Source: Bog-756 sp963839925
GTDB lineage: Bacteria; Actinomycetota; Acidimicrobiia; Acidimicrobiales; RAAP-2
Assembly (NCBI GenBank): GCA_963839925.1
Contig: CAWIWV010000001.1
Span: 1 to 64,000 of the forward strand
DNA: 64,000 nt
Direction: 5' to 3'
Shown: positions 1 to 7,993 of the stretch, piece after piece
How positions within the stretch are numbered: the first letter of the stretch is position 1
Layout: each line of letters opens with the position of its first letter
Program-made: the position numbers and the translations under genes
The notes under the pieces: model-generated
What the model was told of the DNA's origin: nothing
Seen by the model: only the letters and a program-made list of their open reading frames with translations
The model's database searches: none

Positions 1-1
1 A

Positions 2-799
2 GCAGACGCACTACACCAGCGGGCCGAAGCCGAGGCGGCGGTGATCCGCTGCTCGGACACCGTGCTCGCCTCGTGCTCGGTGGAGGCGACCCAGATCTCC
101 GAGCTCTACCACGCCGACCCGTCGCGGATCCGGATCATCGCCCCCGGGGTCGACCACGCCTTCTTCGGCCCCGGCGATCGGCTCCAGGCGCGCAAGGCGC
201 TCTCGCTCCCCGAACACGGGAAGTTGCTGCTGTTCGTCGGTCGGATCCAGCCGCTCAAGGGGGTGGCGGTGGCCGTGCGCACCCTCGCCGCCCTCGGACC
301 ACCCGACGACGACTCGACGCTGGTGGTGGTCGGCGGCCCGAGCGGACCCCACGGTGCCGCCGAGGTCGAGCACCTCGGTGAGTTGGTAGAGGAGCTCGAC
401 CTGGTCGGGCGGGTGATCTTCGTCGCCCCCCAGCCGCACGAACTGCTCTCCACCTACTACCGGGCCGCCGATGTCTGCCTGGTGCCCAGCCGCTCCGAGT
501 CGTTCGGTCTGGTCGCACTCGAAGCGGCCGCCTGCGGGATTCCGGTCGTCGCATCCGACGTCGGCGGGTTGAGCAGCCTGGTCGACCACGGCCGGACCGG
601 CTTCCTGGTCGAGGACCCGACACCCGAGTCGTTTGCCGCGTGGGTCCGCCAGATCCTGGCCGAGCCGATGCTCGCCGACCGGCTGGGCTCGGGCGCCGCC
701 CTGCGTGCGCGCCGCTACACCTGGGCCAGGGCCGCACGGCTCCTCCGTGACGTCTACGCCGATCTGACCGCGGACCGCCTCGTCGTCGAATGCTCGTGA
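2..799 (+). CDS. mshA: Glycosyltransferase family 4, MshA-like (5' end outside window)
   Basis: C-terminal half of a GT-B glycosyltransferase; the frame is open from the first bases, so the N-terminal domain lies outside the window. The GT4 nucleotide-sugar domain is clear: F-V-G-R-I-Q-P-L-K-G, and S-E-S-F-G-L-V-A-L-E-A (the E-x7-E motif) followed by G-x-P-V-V-A-S-D-V-G-G-L. In actinobacteria this type is typically MshA, which joins UDP-GlcNAc to inositol-3-phosphate in the first step of mycothiol synthesis. The YbjN-like gene directly downstream is the same neighbour that mycobacterial mshA has, which favours MshA over an unrelated GT4. Substrate specificity cannot be read from the C-terminal half alone, so the symbol is an inference. 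Confidence 0.72.
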   Translation, partial: ADALHQRAEAEAAVIRCSDTVLASCSVEATQISELYHADPSRIRIIAPGVDHAFFGPGDRLQARKALSLPEHGKLLLFVGRIQPLKGVAVAVRTLAALGPPDDDSTLVVVGGPSGPHGAAEVEHLGELVEELDLVGRVIFVAPQPHELLSTYYRAADVCLVPSRSESFGLVALEAAACGIPVVASDVGGLSSLVDHGRTGFLVEDPTPESFAAWVRQILAEPMLADRLGSGAALRARRYTWARAARLLRDVYADLTADRLVVECS

Positions 800-844
800 C
801 CGGTCGGCCGCCGACCGTCGTCGAATGCTCGTGAACGTCCGCCC

Positions 845-1363
845 ATGACCGACCGTTGGAGCGGCCTGCTCGGCCCCGAAGAGCGAGAGCGGATCTGTTC
901 GGTCATCGACTCCTGGGGGGAGCGTGAGCTGGCGAGCGGGGGAGCGCTGGTGGCGGTGGATCGGCAACCCGGTGGCGACCCGGTCACCGGAGCCCCACGT
1001 TGGTACCTCCGGTTCCGTGGAGACGAGAAGGAGTTCGTCACCGTCTGGCTGACCCTCCGCCAGCGCACCCTCCACCACGAGACCCAGTTCATGCCCGCGC
1101 CCGAGACCAACGTGGAGGCCACCTGGGAGTACCTCCTCAAGAAGAACGCCGACCTCCTCGGCATGAGCTTTGCCCTCGGGCCAGAGGACGCCGTCTACCT
1201 GGTGGGCAGGGTCCCGGTGGTCCGGGTCGACGAGGAAGAGCTGGACCGGATCATGGGAGCCTCGCTCGCCTACACCGACGACTGCTTCCCGACCGCCATG
1301 TCCCTCGGCTACGAGGGTCGGTACCGGCGGCGCCCGCGCCGGGCAGCAACCCGAGACGGCTAG
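845..1363 (+). CDS. YbjN domain-containing protein
   Basis: A 172-residue soluble protein without signal peptide or membrane segment. The middle part (E-F-V-T-V-W-L-T-L-R, then Y-L-L-K-K-N and D-A-V-Y-L-V-G-R-V-P) looks like the YbjN / type III secretion chaperone-like fold found in many actinobacteria. The molecular function of the family is unknown. It lies 45 bp after the MshA-like gene, the same order as in mycobacteria (Rv0486-Rv0487), so cotranscription is likely. The ATG at 845 is the first reasonable start; the C-terminus is Arg-rich. Confidence 0.75.
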   Translation: MTDRWSGLLGPEERERICSVIDSWGERELASGGALVAVDRQPGGDPVTGAPRWYLRFRGDEKEFVTVWLTLRQRTLHHETQFMPAPETNVEATWEYLLKKNADLLGMSFALGPEDAVYLVGRVPVVRVDEEELDRIMGASLAYTDDCFPTAMSLGYEGRYRRRPRRAATRDG

Positions 1364-1374
1364 CGTCGTCGCTC

Positions 1375-2181
1375 ATGGCGCCGAAGCTTCTCGTCGTGGG
1401 CGGCGGGTCGATGGGTTCGTCCCTGGTCGGTGGCGTGATCGGCGCCGGATGGGCGTCGGCCGCCGACCTGGTGGTCGTTGATCCGGATCCGACACGTCGC
1501 AGCCAACTCTCCGAAGCGCACCCCGGCCTCGCGGTGGTCGAAGATGCTCGGGCCGACGGCGCTGACGGAGCGGTTGATGCGGTACTGGCGGTGAAGCCCG
1601 ACGTTGCCGAGTCGGTGGCGCGTTCCTTGGGCGAACAAGGGATCCGGCGGGTGCTCTCGATCGTCGCCGGCCTGTCGGCGGCCCGGCTCGAAGCAGCCCT
1701 CGGGGCGGGGCGCGTGGTGGTGCGCTCGATGCCCAACGCACCGTCCCTGGTGGGATGCGGAGTGGCGGCGATCTCGGGTGGGAGCGAGGCCACCTCCGCC
1801 GACCTCGAATGGGCAGAAGGGATCCTCGGGTCGGTGGGAACGGTGGTCCGTCTCCCCGAACGCCACCTCGATGCGGTGACAGGCGTCTCCGGTTCCGGAC
1901 CGGCCTACGTCTACTTGGTGGCCGAAGCGATGATCGAAGGTGGGGTGGCCGTAGGTCTCACCCGGGAGGTGAGCAGGCAGTTGGTGCTCGGCACCGTCCT
2001 CGGCGCGGCCCGGGTGATGGCCGAGACCGGCGACGATCCCGCCGAGCTACGCGCCGCGGTGACCTCGCCCGGGGGCACCACCGCTGCCGCACTCCGCACG
2101 CTCGAGTTCAAGGCGGTGCGTTCCGCCTTCATCGAGGCGATCGCCGCGGCGACCGAACGCTCCAAGCAACTGGGACGGTGA
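1375..2181 (+). CDS. proC: Pyrroline-5-carboxylate reductase
   Basis: Last step of proline synthesis: NAD(P)H-dependent reduction of pyrroline-5-carboxylate to proline, in the cytosol. The 268-residue length is normal for ProC. The N-terminal Rossmann motif is G-G-G-S-M-G-S-S-L (about residues 8-16). The C-terminal dimer/active-site region has V-S-G-S-G-P-A-Y and T-S-P-G-G-T-T, both diagnostic. The frame is open well upstream, but the ATG at 1375 places the Rossmann motif near the N-terminus, as the family requires. It starts 11 bp after the YbjN-like gene. Its stop overlaps a possible GTG start of the next gene. Confidence 0.95.
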   Translation: MAPKLLVVGGGSMGSSLVGGVIGAGWASAADLVVVDPDPTRRSQLSEAHPGLAVVEDARADGADGAVDAVLAVKPDVAESVARSLGEQGIRRVLSIVAGLSAARLEAALGAGRVVVRSMPNAPSLVGCGVAAISGGSEATSADLEWAEGILGSVGTVVRLPERHLDAVTGVSGSGPAYVYLVAEAMIEGGVAVGLTREVSRQLVLGTVLGAARVMAETGDDPAELRAAVTSPGGTTAAALRTLEFKAVRSAFIEAIAAATERSKQLGR

Positions 2182-2216
2182 CCGGGGGCGCAGCGGGCGC
2201 CGGAAAGGCGGGCGCA

Positions 2217-3129
2217 GTGCCGGCCGTCTACTTCCTCACCGACTACGGCACCGCCGACGAGTTCGTCGGGTTGGTCCATGCGGTCCTCCACCGTTTGGCG
2301 CCGCGCTGTCCCGGTGATCGACCTCAGCCACGAGGTGCCTCCCTTCGACGTGTCCGCCGGCGCGTCGATGCTTCTGCGTTGTGGGCCCCACCTGGGTGCC
2401 GGAGTGGTGCTCGCGGTAGTCGACCCCGGGGTGGGCACCGACCGTCGGGCCGTGGCGGTCCGTCTTGGCGGCGGCCCCCACCGAGAGGCGCCGACCTGGT
2501 TGGTCGGACCCGACAACGGGCTGCTGGTCCCCCTTGCCGCCTCCTACGGCGACATCGAATCGGTGGTGGTCATCGACCGGAATAGCCCCGCACTCCGAGC
2601 CCGCGGCAGGTCGGCCGGCTCCGCCAACTCAGGGCCTACCTTTGACGGTAGGGACGTGTTCGCCCCGGCTGCTGCCCACATCCTGTTGGGCGGGGACCCG
2701 GTGGCGCTCGGCTCGTTCGCCGATCCCGGGTCGCTGATCTCTGCCGGCATCGACCGCACCTGGGCCCCCGAACAGGGCACCGCCGCCGTCGTCAAGCTCG
2801 ACGGCGAGCGACCCTGGATCCTCACCTCGGTCGAGTCGGTCGACCGCTTCGGCAACGTGCAGACCGCCGCTGGTCCGTCGATCGCAGAGGAGCTGGGCAT
2901 CCGGCTCGGCGACGCCTGTCAGGTGGCCGTCGGTCCCCAGACGGATAGGAAGTTCGTGGCCAGACGGGTGACCACCTTCGACGACCTCGAGGGCGGCGAG
3001 CTGGGAGTATTGGTCGACTCCTCCGGCCACCTGGCGCTGGTGTCGCGGCAGGGCTCGGCGGCCGGGTTGCTCGGTCCGTTGCAGCCGGGGGACCTGGTCC
3101 GGGTCATGGCTGACGGCCAGACAGACTGA
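2217..3129 (+). CDS. SAM hydroxide adenosyltransferase (SAM hydrolase, DUF62 family), frameshifted
   Basis: Homologue of the family that contains bacterial SAM hydroxide adenosyltransferases and actinomycete fluorinases/chlorinases. Most members outside halogenation clusters hydrolyse SAM to adenosine and methionine. Seen motifs: Y-F-L-T-D-Y-G-T near the N-terminus, V-I-D-L-S-H-E-V-P-P, V-D-P-G-V-G-T, G-P-D-N-G-L-L, D-G-R-D-V-F-A-P and D-R-F-G-N-V-Q-T. The first 32 codons (from GTG 2217) are in one frame and everything from V-I-D-L-S-H is in the +1 frame. The switch falls in CCCGG at 2310-2314, so one base appears to be extra. GTG 2217 has GGAAAGG about 9 nt upstream; GTG 2178, overlapping the proC stop, is an alternative. 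Corrected length is about 303 residues. Assembly error is the simplest reading. Confidence 0.85.
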
Positions 3130-3162
3130 ATTTCGCGCTTTCGGTCCCCAGACCCTCCGTTC

Positions 3163-3168
3163 TACGAT
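3163..3168 (+). promoter_or_regulatory. Candidate -10 box of rex (leaderless type)
   Basis: TACGAT fits the actinobacterial -10 consensus TANNNT and ends 7 nt before the GTG of rex, so transcription would start at or next to the start codon. The -35 region at the right distance (TTCGGT, 3140-3145) is poor. Inference from sequence only. Confidence 0.4.
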
Positions 3169-3175
3169 CCGATCC

Positions 3176-3916
3176 GTGGCAACCGACCCCTCGCCAGCGT
3201 CCGCGTCGTCGAGGCCGGGGCAGCCGAGTCCCAACCGCCGGATTCCCGAGGCGACGGTGACCCGTCTCCCGATCTATCAGCGGGTCCTCGAGGAGCTTCT
3301 CCGGTCGGGGACCACCACCGTCTCGTCGGAGCTCCTCGCCTCGACCGCCCGGGTCAATGCGGCCAAGGTGCGCAAGGACCTCTCCATGCTCGGATCGTTC
3401 GGCACCCGCGGCTCGGGCTATGACACCGCGTTCCTCATCGAGCAGATCGACCGCCAGCTCGGACTCGACCGCGAGTGGCCGGTGGTCATCGCGGGCATCG
3501 GGAGCCTCGGCAGAGCGCTCGCCCGGTCCCAGGGATTCGCGGCCCGCAACTTCGACGTCGCCGCGCTGTTGGACAACGATCCGTCCATTGTCGGTGAACG
3601 GATCGGTGAGGTGGTGGTCCGCCACGTCGACGAGCTGCCGGCCATCGCTTCCGAACAGTCGCTGTCGATCGGGGTCATCACCACCCCACCGACGGTCGCG
3701 CAACGGGTGTGTGATCTGATGATCGCCTCCGGGATCCGCTCGATCCTCAACTTCGCGCCCCAGGTGCTCGAGGTGCCCTCGGGCGTGCTGCTCCGCTATG
3801 TCGACCTCAGCATCGAGCTTCAGGTCATGAGCTTCTACCAGTCACGGATGACCGAGTCGGCCACCACGACCCCGATGCCCGGGATCCGTTCGGTCGGGAT
3901 CGGCACCAGGCCTTAG
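3176..3916 (+). CDS. rex: Redox-sensing transcriptional repressor Rex
   Basis: DNA-binding repressor that senses the NADH/NAD+ ratio; in actinobacteria it controls respiratory genes such as cyd, nuo or hem genes. The 246-residue length is typical. The N-terminal winged helix (about residues 22-80) shows the family signature R-L-P-I-Y-Q-R-V-L, V-N-A-A-K-V-R-K-D-L-S and G-S-F-G-T-R-G-x-G-Y. The Rossmann core begins at V-V-I-A-G-I-G-S-L-G-R-A-L, and the C-terminus contains I-L-N-F-A-P. The start is GTG with no clear Shine-Dalgarno but with a -10 box just upstream. Position before hemA matches Streptomyces (rex-hemACD). No Rex operator was recognised in its own upstream region, before hemA or before nuoA. 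Confidence 0.93.
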   Translation: MATDPSPASASSRPGQPSPNRRIPEATVTRLPIYQRVLEELLRSGTTTVSSELLASTARVNAAKVRKDLSMLGSFGTRGSGYDTAFLIEQIDRQLGLDREWPVVIAGIGSLGRALARSQGFAARNFDVAALLDNDPSIVGERIGEVVVRHVDELPAIASEQSLSIGVITTPPTVAQRVCDLMIASGIRSILNFAPQVLEVPSGVLLRYVDLSIELQVMSFYQSRMTESATTTPMPGIRSVGIGTRP

Positions 3917-3927
3917 CACCAGGCTCA

Positions 3928-3974
3928 AGGGGCAAGCCGCCGCACCGCCGCCCGCCGCACCCCCTCTTGCCCCT
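3928..3974 (+). terminator. Possible stem-loop terminator after rex
   Basis: Perfect 9-bp arms AGGGGCAAG / CTTGCCCCT, starting 12 nt after the rex stop. The 29-nt loop is rich in CCG repeats. No run of T follows, so intrinsic termination is uncertain; it may only be a transcript-end stabiliser. Confidence 0.3.
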
Positions 3975-4074
3975 GTTCTGCTCCCAGGACTGGCGTTGTC
4001 GGGCCTGCGGCCGTCATGCTTGTTGTCGGAATGCCGGCTACCCGACCTGCGCCTGCCACGGCGCGAGCCCGCCC

Positions 4075-4080
4075 TACGCT
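4075..4080 (+). promoter_or_regulatory. Candidate -10 box of hemA
   Basis: TACGCT matches TANNNT. It would give a leader of about 75 nt before the hemA GTG, which has its own ribosome-binding site (GAGGTGA at 4152-4158). No good -35 was found. Confidence 0.3.
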
Positions 4081-4162
4081 TGTGGGGAGCTATGAGGAGT
4101 AGGAACGAGGCGCGACCCCAGAGCGCCCAGAGCGCCAGCGCACGACCGGGTGAGGTGAGCCC

Positions 4163-5446
4163 GTGTCGGTGATCGTGGTGGGGCTGGAGCAGAAGAACGC
4201 GCCGCTCGACCTTCTCGAGCGGGTCGCGGTCAGCGACAACGCGCTGGTGAAGGCGTTGGGCAGGCTGCGGGACCAGTCCAACTTGTCAGAGGCGGTCATC
4301 CTCTCGACCTGTCTGCGCACCGAGGTCTATGCAGTCGTCGAGCGCTTTCACGACGGCGTCGCCGAGCTGCAGGAGTTCTTCGCCACCGTCAGCGGGAGTC
4401 CGGTCGAGGCGCTCGCCGATCATCTGAGCATCCGGTTCGACGACGACGTGACCAAACATCTCTTCACCGTGTCCGCCGGGCTCGACTCGGCGGTGTTGGG
4501 AGAGTCGGAGGTTCTCGGACAGGTTCGGCGCGCCTGGGAGCGGGCCATGGACGAACGGGTTTCCGGTCCGGTGCTCGGCGCACTGTTCCGTCATGCGGTC
4601 GAGACCGGCAAGCGGGTGCGGTCGGAGACCGCGATCGCCAGAGGGATCACCTCGCTCTCCCACGGAGCCGTAGCCCTGGCCACCCGCCATCGAAACGGCG
4701 CACTCGCCGGCGAGCGGGTGTTGGTGGTCGGAGCGGGTGAGATGGGTGAAGGGGTGACCCAGGCGCTCGGGTCGGTCGACGCCGCATCGGTGGTGGTGGC
4801 CAACCGGACCGCGGACCGGACCGACGCGATGGTCGCAGGGCTGCCCGCCGATCTGGCCGGCAAGGTGGCCGTCACCGACCTCGAGGACCTGGCAGGGTTG
4901 GTCGCCGCAACCGACGTGATCTTCACCTCGGTTGGCGTCAGCCATCCCATCATCGACAGCGAGATGCTCGAGTCGGCCACGTCGGGGCGCACGTCCAGCA
5001 CGCCGCTGTTGGTGGTGGACCTCGGTGTTCCCCGCAACGTCGAACCGTCGGCCGGCGATCTCCCCGGGTTGGTCCTGTTGGACATGGAGGACCTTCGAGC
5101 AGCGGTCTCCGACGCCCTTTCCGGCCGGGAGGACGAGGTCGCCGACGCCGAACGCATCGTCGCCGACGAGGTCGAGCGGTACCGGGTCGCCTCCCGGGCC
5201 CGCGATGCGGCCCCGATCGTCTCGGCACTTCGCTCCAAAGTCGAAGAATTTCGGCGGGCGGAGCTCGACCGGCAGCGCTCGAAGCAGTCCGAGCTCACCG
5301 ATGCCGAGTGGGAGCGGATCGACGCCGTCACCAGGGGCGTGGTCGCCAAGCTGCTCCATCAACCGTCTGTGGCGCTCAAGGATGCTGCGGGCACACCCCG
5401 GGGCGAGCGTTTGGTCGAAGCGCTCCGAACCCTGTTCGACCTCTAG
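4163..5446 (+). CDS. hemA: Glutamyl-tRNA reductase
   Basis: Reduces glutamyl-tRNA(Glu) with NADPH to glutamate-1-semialdehyde, the committed step of the C5 pathway to ALA. The 427-residue protein has the N-terminal G-L-x5-A-P motif and the catalytic cysteine Cys50 in S-T-C-L-R-T-E-V-Y. The NADPH-binding G-A-G-E-M-G-E-G-V is in the middle, and the C-terminal dimerisation helices contain the R-R-A-E-L-like stretch. The GTG start at 4163 is preceded by GAGGTGA. hemC starts 14 bp after the stop. With hemC, cobA, hemD, hemB and hemL it forms a compact tetrapyrrole operon. Confidence 0.96.
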   Translation: MSVIVVGLEQKNAPLDLLERVAVSDNALVKALGRLRDQSNLSEAVILSTCLRTEVYAVVERFHDGVAELQEFFATVSGSPVEALADHLSIRFDDDVTKHLFTVSAGLDSAVLGESEVLGQVRRAWERAMDERVSGPVLGALFRHAVETGKRVRSETAIARGITSLSHGAVALATRHRNGALAGERVLVVGAGEMGEGVTQALGSVDAASVVVANRTADRTDAMVAGLPADLAGKVAVTDLEDLAGLVAATDVIFTSVGVSHPIIDSEMLESATSGRTSSTPLLVVDLGVPRNVEPSAGDLPGLVLLDMEDLRAAVSDALSGREDEVADAERIVADEVERYRVASRARDAAPIVSALRSKVEEFRRAELDRQRSKQSELTDAEWERIDAVTRGVVAKLLHQPSVALKDAAGTPRGERLVEALRTLFDL

Positions 5447-5460
5447 CACGTGATCGGGCG

Positions 5461-6432
5461 GTGTCGACGGTGACCGGGCCATCGGCGCTCCGTCTTGCCA
5501 CTCGAGGGTCGCCACTCGCCATGTGGCAGGCACATCGGGTGGCCGAACTTCTCCGGCAGTCGGGGGTGGAGCCGGCCCTGGTGGTGATCGATACGGCCGG
5601 CGATCGCGACCTCGGCGTTCCGCTCGAGCGCCTCGGCGGCCAGGGGATCTTCGTGAAGGAGGTGGAGGCGGCGGTCGTCGCAGGCGAAGCCGACGCAGCG
5701 GTCCACTCGGCAAAGGACCTGCCGGCATCCCCGGAGCTCAGTGCGCCGGGCCTGCTGCTCGCCGCGGTTCCGGAACGGGCCGACCAACGCGATGTGCTGG
5801 TCGGCGGTCGACTGGACTCGCTGCCGGTCGGGGCGCTCGTCGCAACCGGTTCCGCCCGCCGACGTGTCCAGCTCGCCGATCTGCGTCACGACCTGACCTT
5901 CGCCGGGCTCCGAGGGAACATCGCCACTCGGTTGGCAAAGGTCGGGGAGTCCGGGGTGGCCGCGGTGGTGGTCGCCAAGGCCGCCCTCGACCGACTGGGT
6001 TGGACGCCACCGCCGACCCTCGAGTTCGAGGTGCTCGAACCTTCGACGATGGTTCCCCAGATCGGGCAGGGCGCGCTCGCCGTCGAGTGCCGGGAGGATG
6101 ACGAGCGGACCCGCCGATTCCTGGCGTCCATCGACGATCTCGACGCTCACGCCCTGGTGGACGCCGAGCGGGCGTTCCTGGCCGAACTCGGCGGTGGATG
6201 CACCCAACCGGTCGGGGCCCATGCCAGCCGCGCCGATCCGAGCGGAGCTGATCCTGCTCTGATCACCTTGTCGGGGATGATCGCCTCCTCCGACGGTCTG
6301 GTGGTCCTCCGTCACCAGCTTTCCGGCGATCGTCCGGACGAACTCGGACGGGCGATGGCGCGGTACCTCCTCGACGACGCCGGAGGTGCTGCACTCGGCG
6401 ATTGGGACGCTCCCTCGAAGGTGGCGGGGTGA
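5461..6432 (+). CDS. hemC: Hydroxymethylbilane synthase (porphobilinogen deaminase)
   Basis: Condenses four porphobilinogens to hydroxymethylbilane. Seen: R-L-A-T-R-G-S-P-L-A near the start, H-S-A-K-D-L-P, A-T-G-S-A-R-R, G-L-R-G-N-I-A-T-R-L, and the dipyrromethane cofactor cysteine at about residue 247 in G-G-G-C-T-Q-P-V. Length of about 323 residues is normal. GTG 5461 and GTG 5470 are both possible starts; either keeps the N-terminal motif intact. The stop overlaps the GTG of the next gene by 4 bp (GTGA), indicating translational coupling. Confidence 0.95.
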   Translation: MSTVTGPSALRLATRGSPLAMWQAHRVAELLRQSGVEPALVVIDTAGDRDLGVPLERLGGQGIFVKEVEAAVVAGEADAAVHSAKDLPASPELSAPGLLLAAVPERADQRDVLVGGRLDSLPVGALVATGSARRRVQLADLRHDLTFAGLRGNIATRLAKVGESGVAAVVVAKAALDRLGWTPPPTLEFEVLEPSTMVPQIGQGALAVECREDDERTRRFLASIDDLDAHALVDAERAFLAELGGGCTQPVGAHASRADPSGADPALITLSGMIASSDGLVVLRHQLSGDRPDELGRAMARYLLDDAGGAALGDWDAPSKVAG

Positions 6433-7157
6433 CCGTCTCGTTGGTCGGAGCCGGTCCCGGGGATCCGGGGTTGCTGACTCGTCGGGGCGCCGATCTGTTG
6501 AGCCGCGCGGACGTGGTGATCTACGACCGTCTGGTCACCCCGGAGATTCTGGAGCTCGCACGGCCGGGCGCCGAGTTGATCGATGTGGGGAAGGACCCGG
6601 GTGAGTCAGGAGCCCAAGCGGCGATCAACGACGCGCTCATCGAACACGGCCGCGCCGGTCGCAACGTGGTGCGGTTGAAGGGCGGCGACCCGTTCGTGTT
6701 CGGGCGCGGCGGTGAAGAGGCCGAGGCGCTTCGCACTGCGGGCGTGGATTACCAGGTGGTGCCGGGAGTCAGCTCTGCCTTCGCCGCGCCGGCGGCAGCG
6801 GGTATTCCGGTGACCCACCGAGGGATTGCGCCGTCGGTGACCGTGGTGACCGGTCGGGTCGGCGACGGTTCGACACCGGTTGATTGGGAAGCCATCGGTC
6901 GCACCAACGGGACGGTGGTGGTGTTGATGGGGATGCCCGACCGCGAGCAGATCGTCACCGAGCTGTCGGCCAGCGGCCGCCCGCCCGACACACCGGTCGC
7001 GGTGGTGCGTTGGGGGACCACCGAACGCCAGCAGGTGGTCCGTTCCACGCTCGACAGGTTGGCTTCGATCGATCTTGCACCTCCTGCCGCGATCGTGATC
7101 GGGCCGGTGGCCGCGCTCGACCTCGACCCCGACACCTTGGGGCCAGACCCGGCATGA
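6429..7157 (+). CDS. cobA: Uroporphyrinogen-III C-methyltransferase
   Basis: SAM-dependent methylation of uroporphyrinogen III at C2 and C7 to precorrin-2, the branch toward siroheme and corrinoids. The 242-residue protein shows the family P-loop V-G-A-G-P-G-D-P-G-L-L-T, then R-L-K-G-G-D-P-F-V-F-G-R-G-G-E-E and P-V-T-H-R-G. In many actinobacteria this domain is fused to HemD; here the two are separate genes joined by 4-bp overlaps on both sides (GTGA with hemC, ATGA with hemD). No precorrin-2 dehydrogenase/ferrochelatase lies in the window. Confidence 0.94.
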   Translation: MTVSLVGAGPGDPGLLTRRGADLLSRADVVIYDRLVTPEILELARPGAELIDVGKDPGESGAQAAINDALIEHGRAGRNVVRLKGGDPFVFGRGGEEAEALRTAGVDYQVVPGVSSAFAAPAAAGIPVTHRGIAPSVTVVTGRVGDGSTPVDWEAIGRTNGTVVVLMGMPDREQIVTELSASGRPPDTPVAVVRWGTTERQQVVRSTLDRLASIDLAPPAAIVIGPVAALDLDPDTLGPDPA

Positions 7158-7957
7158 CCGGCGGGCCCCTCGAGGGTCGCCGAGTGGTCGTGACCCGGGC
7201 CACCTCCCAGGTGTCGACGCTCGCGCAGCAGCTGGGGGATCTCGGGGCGACCGTCGTCGAGCTGCCGGTCATCGCCATCGAGGAGCCCGCCGACGGGGGA
7301 GCCGCCCTTGCTCGTGCCGTCGAGCAGTTGCACTCGGGCGTCTACGAGTGGGTGGTGTGCACCTCTTCCAACGCCGCCCTCCGACTGCTCGTCGCGCTCG
7401 CCGAACACCCGGTGCCCGAGGCGGTTCGTTGGGCCGCGGTCGGGCCCGGGACAGCCGCCGTCCTGGCCGACGCTGGCTTTTCTCCGCAACTGGTGCCGGC
7501 GCGGTCGGTGTCGGATGAGCTGGCGGTCGCATTCCCGGTCGGGTCTGGCCGTGTGTTGTTCCCGCGTGCCGAGACCGTGCGAGGCGCACTGGTGCAGGGC
7601 CTTCGGGCCAAAGGCTGGGAGGTCGACGAAGTGGTGGCGTACCGCACGGTGCCCGGCCGACCGGACCCGGTGCAGCTGGCGGCAGCGCACGGAGCGGAGG
7701 CGATCGTGTTCGCCTCCTCCTCGGCAGTGCAACGGACGGTCGAGCTCCTCGGGTCGGAGTCCGTCCCGAAGATCGTGGTCTCGATCGGGCCGATCACCTC
7801 GGGCACCGCGCAGGCACTCGGGCTCGAGGTTGCGATCGAAGCGGAGGAAGCGACGGTGAAGGGATTGGCGCTGGCTGCAGCCGAGGCGCTCGATCCGTCG
7901 CGCACCCGGCACCGGTCGGAACGGCAACAGCAACAGCAACAACAGCAGCAGCAGTGA
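7154..7957 (+). CDS. hemD: Uroporphyrinogen-III synthase with polyglutamine tail
   Basis: Cyclises hydroxymethylbilane to uroporphyrinogen III with ring D inversion. The family is poorly conserved, but R-R-V-V-V-T-R-A near the N-terminus, V-V-C-T-S-S-N-A, A-V-G-P-G-T-A, and a late F-A-S-S-S-A-V-Q-R-T with I-G-P-I-T identify it, as does the position between cobA and hemB. 267 residues. Odd feature: the last ten codons before the stop are all CAA or CAG (7925-7954), giving ten consecutive glutamines right after a basic R-T-R-H-R-S-E-R stretch. This tail is outside the conserved fold and probably disordered. Confidence 0.9.
   Translation: MTGGPLEGRRVVVTRATSQVSTLAQQLGDLGATVVELPVIAIEEPADGGAALARAVEQLHSGVYEWVVCTSSNAALRLLVALAEHPVPEAVRWAAVGPGTAAVLADAGFSPQLVPARSVSDELAVAFPVGSGRVLFPRAETVRGALVQGLRAKGWEVDEVVAYRTVPGRPDPVQLAAAHGAEAIVFASSSAVQRTVELLGSESVPKIVVSIGPITSGTAQALGLEVAIEAEEATVKGLALAAAEALDPSRTRHRSERQQQQQQQQQQ
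7925..7954 (+). repeat. CAA/CAG microsatellite at the 3' end of hemD
   Basis: Ten Gln codons in a row, mixing CAA and CAG, immediately before the hemD stop. The tract is markedly lower in GC than its surroundings. The last four units are pure CAG. Confidence 0.9.
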
Positions 7958-7978
7958 AGACAACCGGACCGCCTGCCG

Positions 7979-7984
7979 TAGGCT
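7979..7984 (+). promoter_or_regulatory. Candidate -10 box of hemB
   Basis: TAGGCT fits TANNNT and ends 9 nt before the hemB GTG. A weak -35 (TGAAGA, 7955-7960) lies 18 nt upstream. It would allow hemB-hemL to be transcribed separately from hemA-C-D, with little or no leader. Confidence 0.4.
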
Positions 7985-7993
7985 GGACGCGCC

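Larger units (their letters stand above)
3917..4162. other. Intergenic region between rex and hemA with inverted repeat
   Basis: 246 bp without a convincing gene. Just after rex there is a perfect 9-bp inverted repeat (AGGGGCAAG at 3928-3936, CTTGCCCCT at 3966-3974) separated by 29 GC-rich bases; it could end the rex transcript, but it has no T-tract and a long loop. A candidate -10 for hemA (TACGCT) lies at 4075-4080. No tRNA-like fold was recognised. Confidence 0.45.

Noticed and set aside
2310..2314. Programmed +1 frameshift as the explanation for the three frame breaks
   Set aside because: The three sites share no slippery heptamer, no nearby in-frame stop and no obvious stimulatory structure; sequencing insertions explain all of them.
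3917..4162. tRNA or riboswitch before hemA
   Set aside because: No acceptor/anticodon arm pattern and no T-loop sequence; only a 9-bp inverted repeat was found.
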